A DNA stretch of 24,045 nt from Gaiellasilicea sp039914895. Lineage in GTDB: Bacteria; Actinomycetota; Thermoleophilia; Gaiellales; Gaiellaceae. The DNA lies in the NCBI GenBank assembly GCA_039914895.1, contig JBDSOJ010000056.1:1-24045 (forward strand), in the 5' to 3' direction. A program made the position numbers and the translations under genes. Shown here one piece after another: positions 1 through 7,184 of this stretch. A model generated the notes under the pieces. That model did not search any database. It was not told the origin of the DNA and worked only from the letters and a program-made list of their open reading frames with translations. Numbering within the stretch: position 1 is the first letter of the stretch; the number at the start of each line of letters is the position of its first letter.

Positions 1-117
1 AAAGCCCAGATAGAACTTGCGCGGATTCATCCCGACCGCCCGCGCGACGAAGAAGTGGCCCGCCTCGTGGATCAGGATCAGGAAGCCGAGGCCGAGGATC
101 GAGACGAAGATGCTCAT
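1..117 (-). CDS. rseP: RseP-type site-2 protease (M50), N-terminal fragment
   Basis: Only the first 39 codons are present; the gene runs off the left edge. The fragment starts at ATG 117 and reads as a hydrophobic first membrane segment (residues 3-16) running into HEAGH (residues 17-21), the HExxH zinc motif of M50 intramembrane proteases, then an Arg/Ala-rich segment typical of RseP. Members cleave membrane-bound anti-sigma factors or signal-peptide remnants within the membrane. In many bacteria rseP follows dxr, as here, which supports the call. It is separated from dxr by a 127-bp gap filled with two strong hairpins, so its expression may be uncoupled from dxr. The PDZ domain and the second catalytic motif lie outside the window. 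Confidence 0.85.
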   Translation of the reverse strand, partial: MSIFVSILGLGFLILIHEAGHFFVARAVGMNPRKFYLGF

Positions 118-146
118 GGCTCGTTTCCGCCATGAGCTTTAGTGGG

Positions 147-174
147 TGTGGGGGAACTTGGAAGTTCCCCCACA
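147..174. repeat. Inverted repeat, hairpin 1 of the dxr-rseP gap
   Basis: A perfect palindrome with 13-bp arms (147-159 and 162-174) around a GG centre; the arms begin TGTGGGGGAA. No U-tract follows in the direction of transcription, so it is not a canonical intrinsic terminator. It shares the GTGGGGGAA core with the hairpin at 191-221. It may act in mRNA stability, processing or attenuation between dxr and rseP, or be a REP-like intergenic element. Confidence 0.75.
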
Positions 175-190
175 GGGCAGAAGAAGGGAG

Positions 191-221
191 CCCGTGGGGG
201 AAACATGGTTTCCCCCACGGG
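191..221. repeat. Inverted repeat, hairpin 2 of the dxr-rseP gap
   Basis: A perfect 14-bp stem (191-204 with 208-221) with a 3-base loop; the arms begin CCCGTGGGGGAAAC. It lies 16 bases from hairpin 1 and shares its core, so the two look like tandem copies of one palindromic element. Reading on the minus strand it comes first after the dxr stop, followed by a pyrimidine-rich but not U-only stretch. Function is not shown by sequence; transcription attenuation or RNA processing are possible. Confidence 0.75.
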
Positions 222-244
222 AGCGAGCCGAAGGCGAGCGAGGC

Positions 245-1321
245 TCACGCGACCAGCACCCCGCGACCGGCGAGCAGGCGCGCCTCGGCGTCGGCCTGGA
301 CGAGCTCCGCCAGGTCGCGTGCAGCCGAGCCGTCCGCGGCGTCGAGCGCGGCTTCCACGACCTCCGCGATCCCGAGGAACGGCAGCCTGCCAGCGAGGAA
401 GGCGGCGACGGCGACCTCGTTGGCCGCGTTGAAGACCGCCGGGTACGTCCCGCCGGCCTCCCCGGCCCGGCGCGCAAGCGCGAGCAGCGGAAATGTCTCC
501 AGGTCGGGCACCGAGAACTCCAGAGTCAGACCGCCGGCCAGGTCCAGGCCGGGCACGTCCGTTGCGGCCCGGTCGGGGTAGGTGAGCGCGTAGGAGATCG
601 GCACGGTCATGTCCGGATAACCCAGATGCGCAAGCGCAGCGCCGTCGCGGAAGCGCACGAGCGAGTGCACGACCGACGTCGGGTGGACGACGACCTCGAT
701 CCGGTCGTACGGGACGCCGAAGAGGAAGTGCGCCTCGATCAGCTCGAGTCCCTTGTTCGCGAGCGTGGCCGAGTCGACGGTGATCTTCGGGCCCATGCTC
801 CAGGTCGGGTGCGCGAGCGCGTCCTCCACCGTCACGTCCGCGAGCTCGCTGAGTGTCCGCCCGCGGAACGGGCCGCCGGACGCGGTCAGGACGAGCGTGT
901 CGACGGAGCCGGGCGCCCGCCCTTCGAGGCACTGGAAGAGCGCTGAGTGCTCGGAGTCGACGGGCAGCAGCAGGCCGCCGCCTCGCTCCTTTGCAGCCAG
1001 TGCGAGCGCGCCGGCTGCGACGAGGCTCTCCTTGTTCGCGAGCGCGAGCGTGACGCCGTGCTCGAGCGCCCAGAGGGTCGCGCCGACCCCGGCGAAGCCG
1101 ACGACCGCGTTCAGGACGACGTCCGGCTCCGATGCCTCCAGCAGCTCGGTCAGGTCGCCGCCGACCTGCGCGTGAGCAACGCCGTGCTCGGCCATGAGCG
1201 CCGACAGATCGGAGGAGCCGGAGGCAAGCGCGCAGAGCTCGAGCTCCGGGTTCCGCCCCACGACCTCGAGCGCCTGCCGGCCGATCGACCCGGTGGCCCC
1301 GAGCAGCGCGATTCGCCTCAC
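245..1321 (-). CDS. dxr: 1-deoxy-D-xylulose 5-phosphate reductoisomerase
   Basis: Converts DXP to 2-C-methyl-D-erythritol 4-phosphate with NADPH, the committed step of the MEP isoprenoid pathway. The protein (358 aa) shows the NADPH loop GATGSIG (residues 8-14), LANKESL (94-100), the metal and substrate motif DSEHSA (122-127, with D122 and E124), SGGPFRG (148-154) and HPTWSMGPKITVDSATLANK (171-190), followed by E193. The GTG at 1321 is chosen because it places the protein start right before the RRIALLGATGSIG strand, as in the family; a GTG at 1327 and a TTG at 1342 are in frame, and the TTG would overlap cdsA. The stop is followed by the hairpin-rich gap before rseP. Its isoprenoid product feeds UppS, encoded two genes upstream. 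Nothing essential appears missing. Confidence 0.95.
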   Translation of the reverse strand: MRRIALLGATGSIGRQALEVVGRNPELELCALASGSSDLSALMAEHGVAHAQVGGDLTELLEASEPDVVLNAVVGFAGVGATLWALEHGVTLALANKESLVAAGALALAAKERGGGLLLPVDSEHSALFQCLEGRAPGSVDTLVLTASGGPFRGRTLSELADVTVEDALAHPTWSMGPKITVDSATLANKGLELIEAHFLFGVPYDRIEVVVHPTSVVHSLVRFRDGAALAHLGYPDMTVPISYALTYPDRAATDVPGLDLAGGLTLEFSVPDLETFPLLALARRAGEAGGTYPAVFNAANEVAVAAFLAGRLPFLGIAEVVEAALDAADGSAARDLAELVQADAEARLLAGRGVLVA

Positions 1322-1334
1322 CGCCACAGTGTGC

Positions 1335-2126
1335 CTACGCAAGTGCGAGCACCACGTAGAAGGCCGCGACCGCGGCGAAGAGCAGCGAGTCGATCCGGTC
1401 GAGCATGCCGCCGTGGCCGCCGAGCAGCTGGCCCGAATCCTTCACCTGCAGGTCGCGCTTGAGCGCCGACTCGAACAGATCGCCGGCCGCCCCGGCAAGG
1501 GCGATCACGGCACCGAGCGCGATCGACTCCGGGATGGTGAGGAAGTCCTGCTCGTAAAGGGCGAAGAAGGCGACGGCGATCGCGGCGGCGGTGCCCGCGA
1601 CGAATCCCTCCCACGTCTTCCCCGGCGACAGCGACGGCGCCAGCTTGTGCCGTCCGAGCATGCGGCCGACGAGGTAGGCCACGGTGTCGTCGGCGAAGAC
1701 GGCGATCAGCACGGTGAAGACGGCGAGGCGACCGTGCTCGGGAACGTCGCGGAGGAGGATCAGGCAGCCGAGCCCGAGCGCGATCCAGGCCGCTCCCATC
1801 ACCGTCGTGCTCATCGTCACGGTTGCGGTCTGCCGCGTCTCTGCGATTCCGTAGAGCAGGAACGCGAGCACGAGCGTGAGCATGAAGCCGCCGACCATCC
1901 ACTCGGCCCCGCCGAGGTGGGCGCCGAGCAGCGTCGCGAGCGCACCCGCATAGCCCGCGGGCACGAGCGGTCGCAGCGAGCGGGCCATCACGTAGAGCTC
2001 GTGCAGGGCCACGAGTGCCGCGAAGGCGGCGATGCCGAAGAGCCACCACCCGCCGAGGTAGACGAGGTACAGCACGACGGGGACGCCGACGACCGTGACG
2101 AGGACGCGCGAGACGAAGTTGCTCAC
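1335..2126 (-). CDS. cdsA: Phosphatidate cytidylyltransferase (CDP-diacylglycerol synthase)
   Basis: Makes CDP-diacylglycerol from phosphatidic acid and CTP in the cytoplasmic membrane, the entry point to phospholipid head groups. The 263-aa protein is mostly hydrophobic, with about seven or eight predicted membrane segments. It has the conserved acidic pair D146-D147, SPGKTWEG (167-174) and the C-terminal CdsA signature around residues 216-246 (GDLFESALKRD, then KDSG and the GGMLDRIDS block). The GTG start at 2126 lies one base after the uppS stop, suggesting translational coupling; a longer in-frame reading upstream runs through uppS and lacks family resemblance. Order uppS-cdsA-dxr is a common bacterial arrangement. 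Confidence 0.93.
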   Translation of the reverse strand: MSNFVSRVLVTVVGVPVVLYLVYLGGWWLFGIAAFAALVALHELYVMARSLRPLVPAGYAGALATLLGAHLGGAEWMVGGFMLTLVLAFLLYGIAETRQTATVTMSTTVMGAAWIALGLGCLILLRDVPEHGRLAVFTVLIAVFADDTVAYLVGRMLGRHKLAPSLSPGKTWEGFVAGTAAAIAVAFFALYEQDFLTIPESIALGAVIALAGAAGDLFESALKRDLQVKDSGQLLGGHGGMLDRIDSLLFAAVAAFYVVLALA

Positions 2127-2127
2127 G

Positions 2128-2850
2128 TCAGCGTCCGCCGAAGCGTCGCCGCCGTGTCGCGTAGTCGGCGAGCGCGCTCCGCAGCTCGGCCTCGCCGAAG
2201 TCCGGCCACAGTGTCTCGACGAAGACGAGCTCGGCGTAGGCGAGCTGCCAGAGGAGGAAGTTCGAGAGCCGTAGCTCACCCGAGGTGCGGATCAGCAGGT
2301 CGGGATCGGGCAGCTCGGGCGCGTAGAGCTGCGCCGCGAGCGCGTCCTCATCGACCTCCTCCGGGCGCACGCCCGCGGCGATCAGACGCCGCGCGACCTC
2401 GACGAGCTCCGCCCGACCACCGTAGTCGAACGCGATCCAGAGCGAGAGCCGGTCGTTGGCGGCGGTCTCGGACTCGAGCGACGCCATCCGCTCCTGAAGC
2501 CAGTCCGGTGCGCGGTCGCGGCGGCCGATAAAGCGCGTGCGGACGCCCTGCTTGGCGAGGTCGGGCAGCTCGCGCTCGATCGTCTCGCCGAAGATCTCCA
2601 TCAGCGACTCGACCTCGTCGGCCGGACGCGCCCAGTTCTCGGTCGAGAAGGCATAGACGGCGAGGGAGCGGACGCCGAGATCGATTGCGGCCTCGACCGT
2701 GCGCCGCAGCGCGCGCGTGCCCTCCCGGTGGCCGTCCGCGACCGGCAGTCCGCGCCGCTCCGCCCAGCGGCCGTTGCCGTCCATGATGATCGCCACGCTT
2801 CGCGCTTCGCGCGAAGCGTTATGTAGTTCGCGAAGCGTCAGGGCCTTCAC
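2128..2850 (-). CDS. uppS: Isoprenyl transferase (undecaprenyl/polyprenyl diphosphate synthase, cis type)
   Basis: Condenses isopentenyl diphosphate onto an allylic primer to make the lipid carrier for cell-wall synthesis. The 240-aa product carries the catalytic MDGNGRWA (residues 23-30, Asp24), the GHREG block, YAFSTENW, the FDYGGRAE region and the C-terminal RTSGELRLSNFLLWQ segment, all classical for cis-prenyltransferases. Actinobacteria often have two such enzymes with different chain lengths; sequence alone does not decide which this is. The GTG at 2850 is the likely start, but no clear Shine-Dalgarno precedes it and a strong hairpin (2854-2884) ends just before it. The first 17 codons are built from GCTTCGCG-type repeats, so the true start could be the GTG at 2796 just before the conserved domain. 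Confidence 0.92.
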   Translation of the reverse strand: MKALTLRELHNASREARSVAIIMDGNGRWAERRGLPVADGHREGTRALRRTVEAAIDLGVRSLAVYAFSTENWARPADEVESLMEIFGETIERELPDLAKQGVRTRFIGRRDRAPDWLQERMASLESETAANDRLSLWIAFDYGGRAELVEVARRLIAAGVRPEEVDEDALAAQLYAPELPDPDLLIRTSGELRLSNFLLWQLAYAELVFVETLWPDFGEAELRSALADYATRRRRFGGR

Positions 2851-2853
2851 CTA

Positions 2854-2884
2854 GAGGTTTGGCTCGCGAAGCGAGTCAAACCTC
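2854..2884. repeat. Inverted repeat over the frr stop and before the uppS start
   Basis: Arms 2854-2867 and 2871-2884 form a 14-bp stem with one mismatched position and a 3-base loop. It spans the frr stop codon (2876-2878) and ends 3 bases before the uppS GTG. The inner part CTCGCGAAGCGAG resembles the GCTTCGCG repeats found in the first codons of uppS (about 2798-2841). In mRNA it would occupy the place where the uppS ribosome binding site should be, so it may tie uppS translation to frr translation or act as a weak attenuator. There is no U-tract. Confidence 0.75.
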
Positions 2885-3439
2885 CATGATCTCTGTCTCT
2901 TTGTGCCTGATCAGGTCGTCGATCGCGGTCGTGTGCTCGTCGGTCAGCTTCTGCACCTGCTTCTCGCCGCGGAGCTCCTCGTCGTCGCCGACCTCGCCGT
3001 TCCTGACGAGCTCCTCGAGGTGCTTCATCACGTCGCGGCGCACGTTCCGGATCGCGATCTTTCCGTCCTCGCCGTACTTGCGCACCAGCTTGACGAGCTC
3101 CTTGCGGCGCTCCTCCGTCAGCTGCGGAATCGGCAGGCGGATCAGCTTGCCGTCGTTCGACGGTGTCAGCCCGAGGTCGGACTCCTGCACCGCTTTCTCG
3201 ATCGCCTTGATCTGAGTCGGGTCGAACGGCTGCACGGTGATCATTCGCGGCTCGGGGACACCGATTGTCGCCATGTTCTTCAGCGGCGTCGAGGTGCCGT
3301 AGTAGTCGATCGTGATCCGGTCGAGGAGCGCTGCCGAGGCCCGGCCCGTGCGCACGCTGTTGAACTCGGTCCGCGTGGTCTCGATCGACTTGTCCATCCG
3401 CCGCTTGGCGTCGTCCAGGAACTCCTCGATGGTCGGCAT
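2876..3439 (-). CDS. frr: Ribosome recycling factor
   Basis: Splits post-termination ribosomes together with EF-G. The 187-aa length is usual for the family. Conserved features are the N-terminal helix with MDKSIETTRTEFNSVRTGRA (residues 15-34), the DYYGTSTPLKNMA hinge, the ITVQPFDPT strand and the C-terminal helix with RRDVMKHLEEL. The ATG at 3439 has a clear AAGGAGA ribosome binding site and overlaps the pyrH stop by one base (TGATG), so frr is coupled to pyrH as in most bacteria. A hairpin covers its stop codon. Confidence 0.97.
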   Translation of the reverse strand: MPTIEEFLDDAKRRMDKSIETTRTEFNSVRTGRASAALLDRITIDYYGTSTPLKNMATIGVPEPRMITVQPFDPTQIKAIEKAVQESDLGLTPSNDGKLIRLPIPQLTEERRKELVKLVRKYGEDGKIAIRNVRRDVMKHLEELVRNGEVGDDEELRGEKQVQKLTDEHTTAIDDLIRHKETEIMEV

Positions 3440-4224
3440 CAGCTCTCCTTTGTCGGCAGTGAAGGTGATGGTGTCGAGATCACGGTTCCCACCTGCTCGC
3501 CGGTCGCGACCCGGAGGATGTTGCCCTCGGCAAGCTGGAAGACGTGGATCGGCAGCGAGTTCTCCATGCAGAGGGAGAGCGCGGTCGTGTCCATCACGCG
3601 GAGACCGCGCTCGATCGCCTCCAAATGGGTCAATGCCGGCAGGAAGGTCGCGTTCGGATCCTGATTCGGGTCGCCGTCGTAGACGCCCTTGATGCCGCTC
3701 TTCGCCATCAGGATCGCCTCGGCGCCGATCTCGAGCGCGCGCAACGCCGCGGCGGTGTCGGTCGTGAAGAACGGGTTGCCGGTGCCGGCCGCGAAGATGA
3801 CGACGCGGCCCTTCTCGAGGTGGCGCATCGCGCGGCGGCGGATGTACGGCTCGGCGACCTCCGAGACCTCGAGCGCCGAAAGCACCCGCGTGTCGGCGCC
3901 GAGCCGCTCGAGCGCGTCCTGCAGCGTCAGCGCGTTGAGGACGGTCGCGAGCATGCCCGCGTAGTCGGCGGTAGCTCGGTCCATCCCCTCGGCGGCGGCG
4001 GAGATGCCGCGGTAGATGTTGCCGCCGCCGACGACGATCGCGAGCTCCAGCCCCTCGGTCTGCACCGCGACGATCTCGCGTGCGATCGCGTCGACCGTCC
4101 TCGGGTCGGTGCCGAAGTCGTGGTCGCCCATCAGTGCCTCGCCCGAGAGCTTCAGGAGGACGCGGCGGAAGGCGGGAGCGGCGCCCGCGGGTGTCTGCTC
4201 CGCCAACTCCTCGTGCGTCGTCAC
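3439..4224 (-). CDS. pyrH: UMP kinase (uridylate kinase)
   Basis: Phosphorylates UMP to UDP; bacterial UMP kinases are hexamers of the amino acid kinase fold and are controlled by GTP and UTP. Visible motifs are RRVLLKLSGEAL, VVGGGNIYRG, AGTGNPFFTTDTAA and the nucleotide-binding KSGIKGVYDGDP. The GTG at 4224 has a GCGAGG ribosome binding site about 6 bases upstream and gives 262 aa with about 19 residues before the conserved core; the reading frame stays open further upstream but without family resemblance. A 168-bp gap separates it from tsf. That gap contains a possible -10 box TAGCCT (4277-4282) and no gene that I can see. The C-terminus runs directly into frr. Confidence 0.95.
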   Translation of the reverse strand: MTTHEELAEQTPAGAAPAFRRVLLKLSGEALMGDHDFGTDPRTVDAIAREIVAVQTEGLELAIVVGGGNIYRGISAAAEGMDRATADYAGMLATVLNALTLQDALERLGADTRVLSALEVSEVAEPYIRRRAMRHLEKGRVVIFAAGTGNPFFTTDTAAALRALEIGAEAILMAKSGIKGVYDGDPNQDPNATFLPALTHLEAIERGLRVMDTTALSLCMENSLPIHVFQLAEGNILRVATGEQVGTVISTPSPSLPTKES

Positions 4225-4392
4225 AGGTGCCTCGCCGGACGGCGCTGCCCTGTTTCCGGCGAGCGAAAAGCGCGCCAGGCTAGGACGCAGGGACCGTGCA
4301 TACGGGCTGGTATGGGCGCGACTGAGCACGACGCACGGCGCAGCTTTGCAGCCGCCGGGTACAGGGTGGGCGCCGTTTGGTGAGGCACAGGC

Positions 4393-5202
4393 CTATTCTG
4401 CGACAGTGAGGCGCCTGAACGCCACCACACGCGCATCGGCCTCGGAGAGCGCCTGGCCGACCGTCTTCGCCGAGTCGTGGATCCACGGCTGCTCGGTGAG
4501 CACGCCGCCCGGCTGAGCGGCGAAGAAGCGCTTGGCGAGCATTCCCTCGACGATCTTCTCGATCGCCTGCTCGGGCTTGCCCGCGAGCTCGTCGGAATTG
4601 CGGAAGACCTGCTTCTCCGCCTCGACCGTCTCGGCAGGCACGTCGTCCTTGGTCAGCCATTCGGGAGCGGCGAACGAGATGTGCATCGCCAGCCGGCGCG
4701 CGAGCTCTTCGCTACCGCCTTCGAGCTGGACGATGACGCCGATCTTGTTCGCCGGCGGGTGCGCATAGGCATTGACGACCTCGCCGTCGCCGGTCTCGTA
4801 GCGCTCGGCGCCGACGACGACGATGTTCTCACCGAGCTTCGCGCTGACATCGACACGATCCTGCTCGAGCGACTCGACCGCGCCGGGGCCGTCGGCGTGC
4901 ACGGCCTCGAGCACCTGCTTCGCGTACGCCTGGAAGGCCTCGTTCTTCGAGACGGGCTCGGTCTCGCAACCGACCGCGACCATCGTGCCGGCGTGGCCCT
5001 CGATCCGGTAGCCGACGAGGCCCTCGGAGGTCGCGCGTCCGGCTCGCTTGGCCACCTGCGCCATGCCCTTCTCGCGCAGGAGCGTGCGGGCGGCCATGAG
5101 GTCGCCGCCGGTCTCCTCGAGCGCGCGCTTCGCGTCCATCATCGGCGCGCCGGTGGCGTCGCGAAGCTCCTTCACCTGGGCTGCGGAGATGGTCGTGCTC
5201 AC
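4393..5202 (-). CDS. tsf: Elongation factor Ts
   Basis: Guanine nucleotide exchange factor for EF-Tu. The 269-aa protein begins with the UBA-like domain (residues about 3-46; VKELRDATGAPMMDAKRAL), followed by GLVGYRIEGHAGTMVAVGCE and the exchange core. At the usual TDFVAR segment it reads TEPVSKNEAF, so the Asp-Phe pair that family members insert into EF-Tu is replaced by Glu-Pro. This is a change also seen in some actinobacteria as far as I recall, so I would not call it defective. The GTG start overlaps the rpsB stop by four bases (GTGA), the standard rpsB-tsf coupling. The stop at 4393 is followed by the 168-bp gap before pyrH. Confidence 0.95.
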   Translation of the reverse strand: MSTTISAAQVKELRDATGAPMMDAKRALEETGGDLMAARTLLREKGMAQVAKRAGRATSEGLVGYRIEGHAGTMVAVGCETEPVSKNEAFQAYAKQVLEAVHADGPGAVESLEQDRVDVSAKLGENIVVVGAERYETGDGEVVNAYAHPPANKIGVIVQLEGGSEELARRLAMHISFAAPEWLTKDDVPAETVEAEKQVFRNSDELAGKPEQAIEKIVEGMLAKRFFAAQPGGVLTEQPWIHDSAKTVGQALSEADARVVAFRRLTVAE

Positions 5203-6158
5203 GAGGTCTCCTCGGTCTTCTCGGCGGCCGGCGTCTCGACAGGGTCGGACACGGCAGCCTCGGATGCGGGTGCGGGCTCGGGCTCCGCCGGATCGGCCTC
5301 CGCCGGATCGGGCTCGGCGGGCTCGGGCTCCGCGACCGGGGCTTCAACCTCGGCAGGCGCCTCGGCTGCAGCGACCGGAGTCTCCTCGGGCGCAGGGGTC
5401 TCGTCGGCGGCAGCCGGCTCGGTGGGCTCGGCAGCGGATGCGCCGTTGCCGTTCCCGGCCATCTCCTTCGGCGTCACCTTGCTCTGGCCGGCGGCGATGC
5501 CGTCCGCGATCGCCCGGACGATCAGGCTGCACGAGCGGATCGCATCGTCGTTGCCCGGGATGATGAAGTCGGCCTCGTCCGGGTCGCAGTTCGTGTCGAC
5601 GAGCGCGATGATCGGAACGCCGAGCCGGCGCGCCTCGCGCACGGCGAGCTGCTCCTTTTTCAGGTCGACGATGAAGACCGCGTCGGGCTGCCGCTTCAGG
5701 TCGGCGACGCCGCCGAGGTTCGATTCGAGCTTCTCCAGCTCCTGGAGCATCGTGATCCGCTCCTTCGCGGGCAGCAGCTCGAGCTGACCCTCGCTCTTGA
5801 GCCGGCGCAGCTCGTGCAGGTGCGCGATCCGGTCGGTGATAGTCCGCCAGTTCGTCAGCAGGCCACCCAGCCACCGATTCGCGACGTACGGCATACCGAC
5901 ACGGCCCGCCTCCTGCGTGACGGCGTCCTGCGCCTGCTTCTTCGTGCCGACGAAGAGGATCGTGCCGCCGCGCTCGGCAAGGTTCCGCGCGAAATCGTGC
6001 GCCTCCTGGAGCAGCTCGGAGGTCTGGGTCAGGTCGATGATGTAGATGCCGCCGCGCTCGGTGAAGATGAAACGCTTCATCTTCGGATTCCAGCGGCGCG
6101 TCTGGTGGCCGAAATGGACGCCGGCCTCCAGGAGGTCCCGCATAGATACGACTGCCAA
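5199..6158 (-). CDS. rpsB: 30S ribosomal protein S2 with an acidic Ala/Pro/Glu tail
   Basis: Structural protein of the small subunit. The core (residues 1 to about 235) is canonical: SMRDLLEAGVHFGHQTRRW, NPKMKRFIFTERGGIYIIDL, VANRWLGGLLTNWRTI, IIALVDTNCDPD and IPGNDDAIRS. After it comes a tail of about 85 residues made almost only of Ala, Pro, Glu, Asp and a few Thr/Ser, with short repeats such as EPAEPDPAEADPAEPEP. The start is the TTG at 6158: it gives MAVVSMRDLLEAG, as in other S2 proteins, and has an AAAGGGG ribosome binding site at good spacing; the frame stays open upstream but without similarity. It is preceded by a structured leader and followed by tsf with a 4-base overlap. Confidence 0.96.
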   Translation of the reverse strand: MAVVSMRDLLEAGVHFGHQTRRWNPKMKRFIFTERGGIYIIDLTQTSELLQEAHDFARNLAERGGTILFVGTKKQAQDAVTQEAGRVGMPYVANRWLGGLLTNWRTITDRIAHLHELRRLKSEGQLELLPAKERITMLQELEKLESNLGGVADLKRQPDAVFIVDLKKEQLAVREARRLGVPIIALVDTNCDPDEADFIIPGNDDAIRSCSLIVRAIADGIAAGQSKVTPKEMAGNGNGASAAEPTEPAAADETPAPEETPVAAAEAPAEVEAPVAEPEPAEPDPAEADPAEPEPAPASEAAVSDPVETPAAEKTEETS

Positions 6159-6290
6159 GGGAATGGCCCCTTTCACGGTTGACTGCGGTGCAAGCCGGCG
6201 GGGCGCGGGCGGAACCGCTCTCAAAGAGCGGCACCCCCACCCGTCCTGATCGCCGGGACGGAGGACTGGACGGCAGCAGTGTAGCGGTGG
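6159..6290 (-). promoter_or_regulatory. rpsB leader region with two hairpins
   Basis: The gap between rluD and rpsB holds no gene. On the minus strand it can form a 6-bp stem with a 9-base loop (6241-6246 with 6256-6261) and a perfect 7-bp stem with a 3-base loop (6215-6221 with 6225-6231). A TACACT box at 6278-6283 could serve as a -10 element, giving a leader of roughly 110 bases; no convincing -35 is seen. S2 operons are autoregulated through leader RNAs in several phyla, so an S2-binding leader is a reasonable inference. No U-tract is present to support a simple terminator. Confidence 0.4.
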
Positions 6291-7184
6291 TCAGACCTGC
6301 TCGCGGGCGCGCGCGAGCGCTGCGGCGAGGTCATCGGGCAGCGGCGACTCGACGTCGACGCGCTCGCCTGTGAACGGATGCTCGAAGGCGAGGCCGGCTG
6401 CGTGCAGGAACTGACGCTCGAGCCCGAGGTCGCCGGCGGAGCCGTAGACCGGGTCGCCCGAGATCAGCAGGTCGATCGCCTCCAGGTGGACCCGGATCTG
6501 ATGTGTCCGTCCCGTCTCGAGCCTCAGCCCGAGGAGCGCACGCAAACCGAGCAGCTCGAGCACCTCGAAGTGCGTGACCGCGTCCCGTGGCGTCGTCGTG
6601 TCGAGCGAGTGGCGGGACCTGTCGACGCGGTCGCGGCCGATCGGCGCCTCGACTCTGCCGGTACGCGACTTCGGCACGCCCTTTACGAGCGCGAGATAGC
6701 GCCGCTCGACTTCGCGCCGGCGGATCAGCTCCTGCAGGCGTGCGTGTGCCTCGTCCGAGCGCGCGACGACGAGCAAACCGGACGTGTCGCGGTCGAGCCG
6801 GTGGACGATTCCGGGCCGGTCCTCGTCTCCGCCGGCTACGTCGTGCACGAGCAGGCCGTGGACGAGCGTCCCGCTTCGGTGGCCCGTCCCCGGGTGGACG
6901 ACGATGCCGGCCGGCTTGTCGACGACGAGCAGGTGCTCGTCCTCCCAGGCGACGCGAAGATCCAGCTCCTCGGGCTCGAGCGGAGCCGCATCGGCCGGCA
7001 GCTCGACGACGATCTCCTCCCCACCTTCGAGCTTGTGGCTCTTCGACCGCGTCTGGCCGTCGACAAGGACGGCGCCGTCGGCGATCAGCCGTTCGGCGAG
7101 CGACCTGGAGCCGACCTCGGCCCGGCCGGCGACGGCCCGGTCGAGTCGCTCGGGCTCAGGAGCGCGAAAGCGGAGAGTGGACAA
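6291..7184 (-). CDS. rluD: RluA/RluD-family rRNA pseudouridine synthase
   Basis: Isomerises uridines in 23S rRNA. The protein (297 aa) has an N-terminal S4 RNA-binding domain (about residues 12-65) and the RluA catalytic domain with VVDKPAGIVVHPG (87-99) and the signature HRLDRDTSGLLVVARSDEAH, whose Asp131 is the catalytic residue; GRTHQIRVH lies near the C-terminus. The exact target uridines cannot be told from sequence, so rluD is the nearest name. I chose TTG 7184 because the S4 domain then begins about 10 residues in; the gene overlaps the lspA stop by 29 bases, and pairing of lspA with rluD is a common arrangement in bacteria. Confidence 0.92.
   Translation of the reverse strand: MSTLRFRAPEPERLDRAVAGRAEVGSRSLAERLIADGAVLVDGQTRSKSHKLEGGEEIVVELPADAAPLEPEELDLRVAWEDEHLLVVDKPAGIVVHPGTGHRSGTLVHGLLVHDVAGGDEDRPGIVHRLDRDTSGLLVVARSDEAHARLQELIRRREVERRYLALVKGVPKSRTGRVEAPIGRDRVDRSRHSLDTTTPRDAVTHFEVLELLGLRALLGLRLETGRTHQIRVHLEAIDLLISGDPVYGSAGDLGLERQFLHAAGLAFEHPFTGERVDVESPLPDDLAAALARAREQV

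Noticed and set aside
1194..2531. Long plus-strand open frame of 445 codons
   Set aside because: It is antisense to cdsA, uppS and dxr, which have clear homology, and its product is a low-complexity Arg/Glu/Asp-rich shadow typical of high GC.
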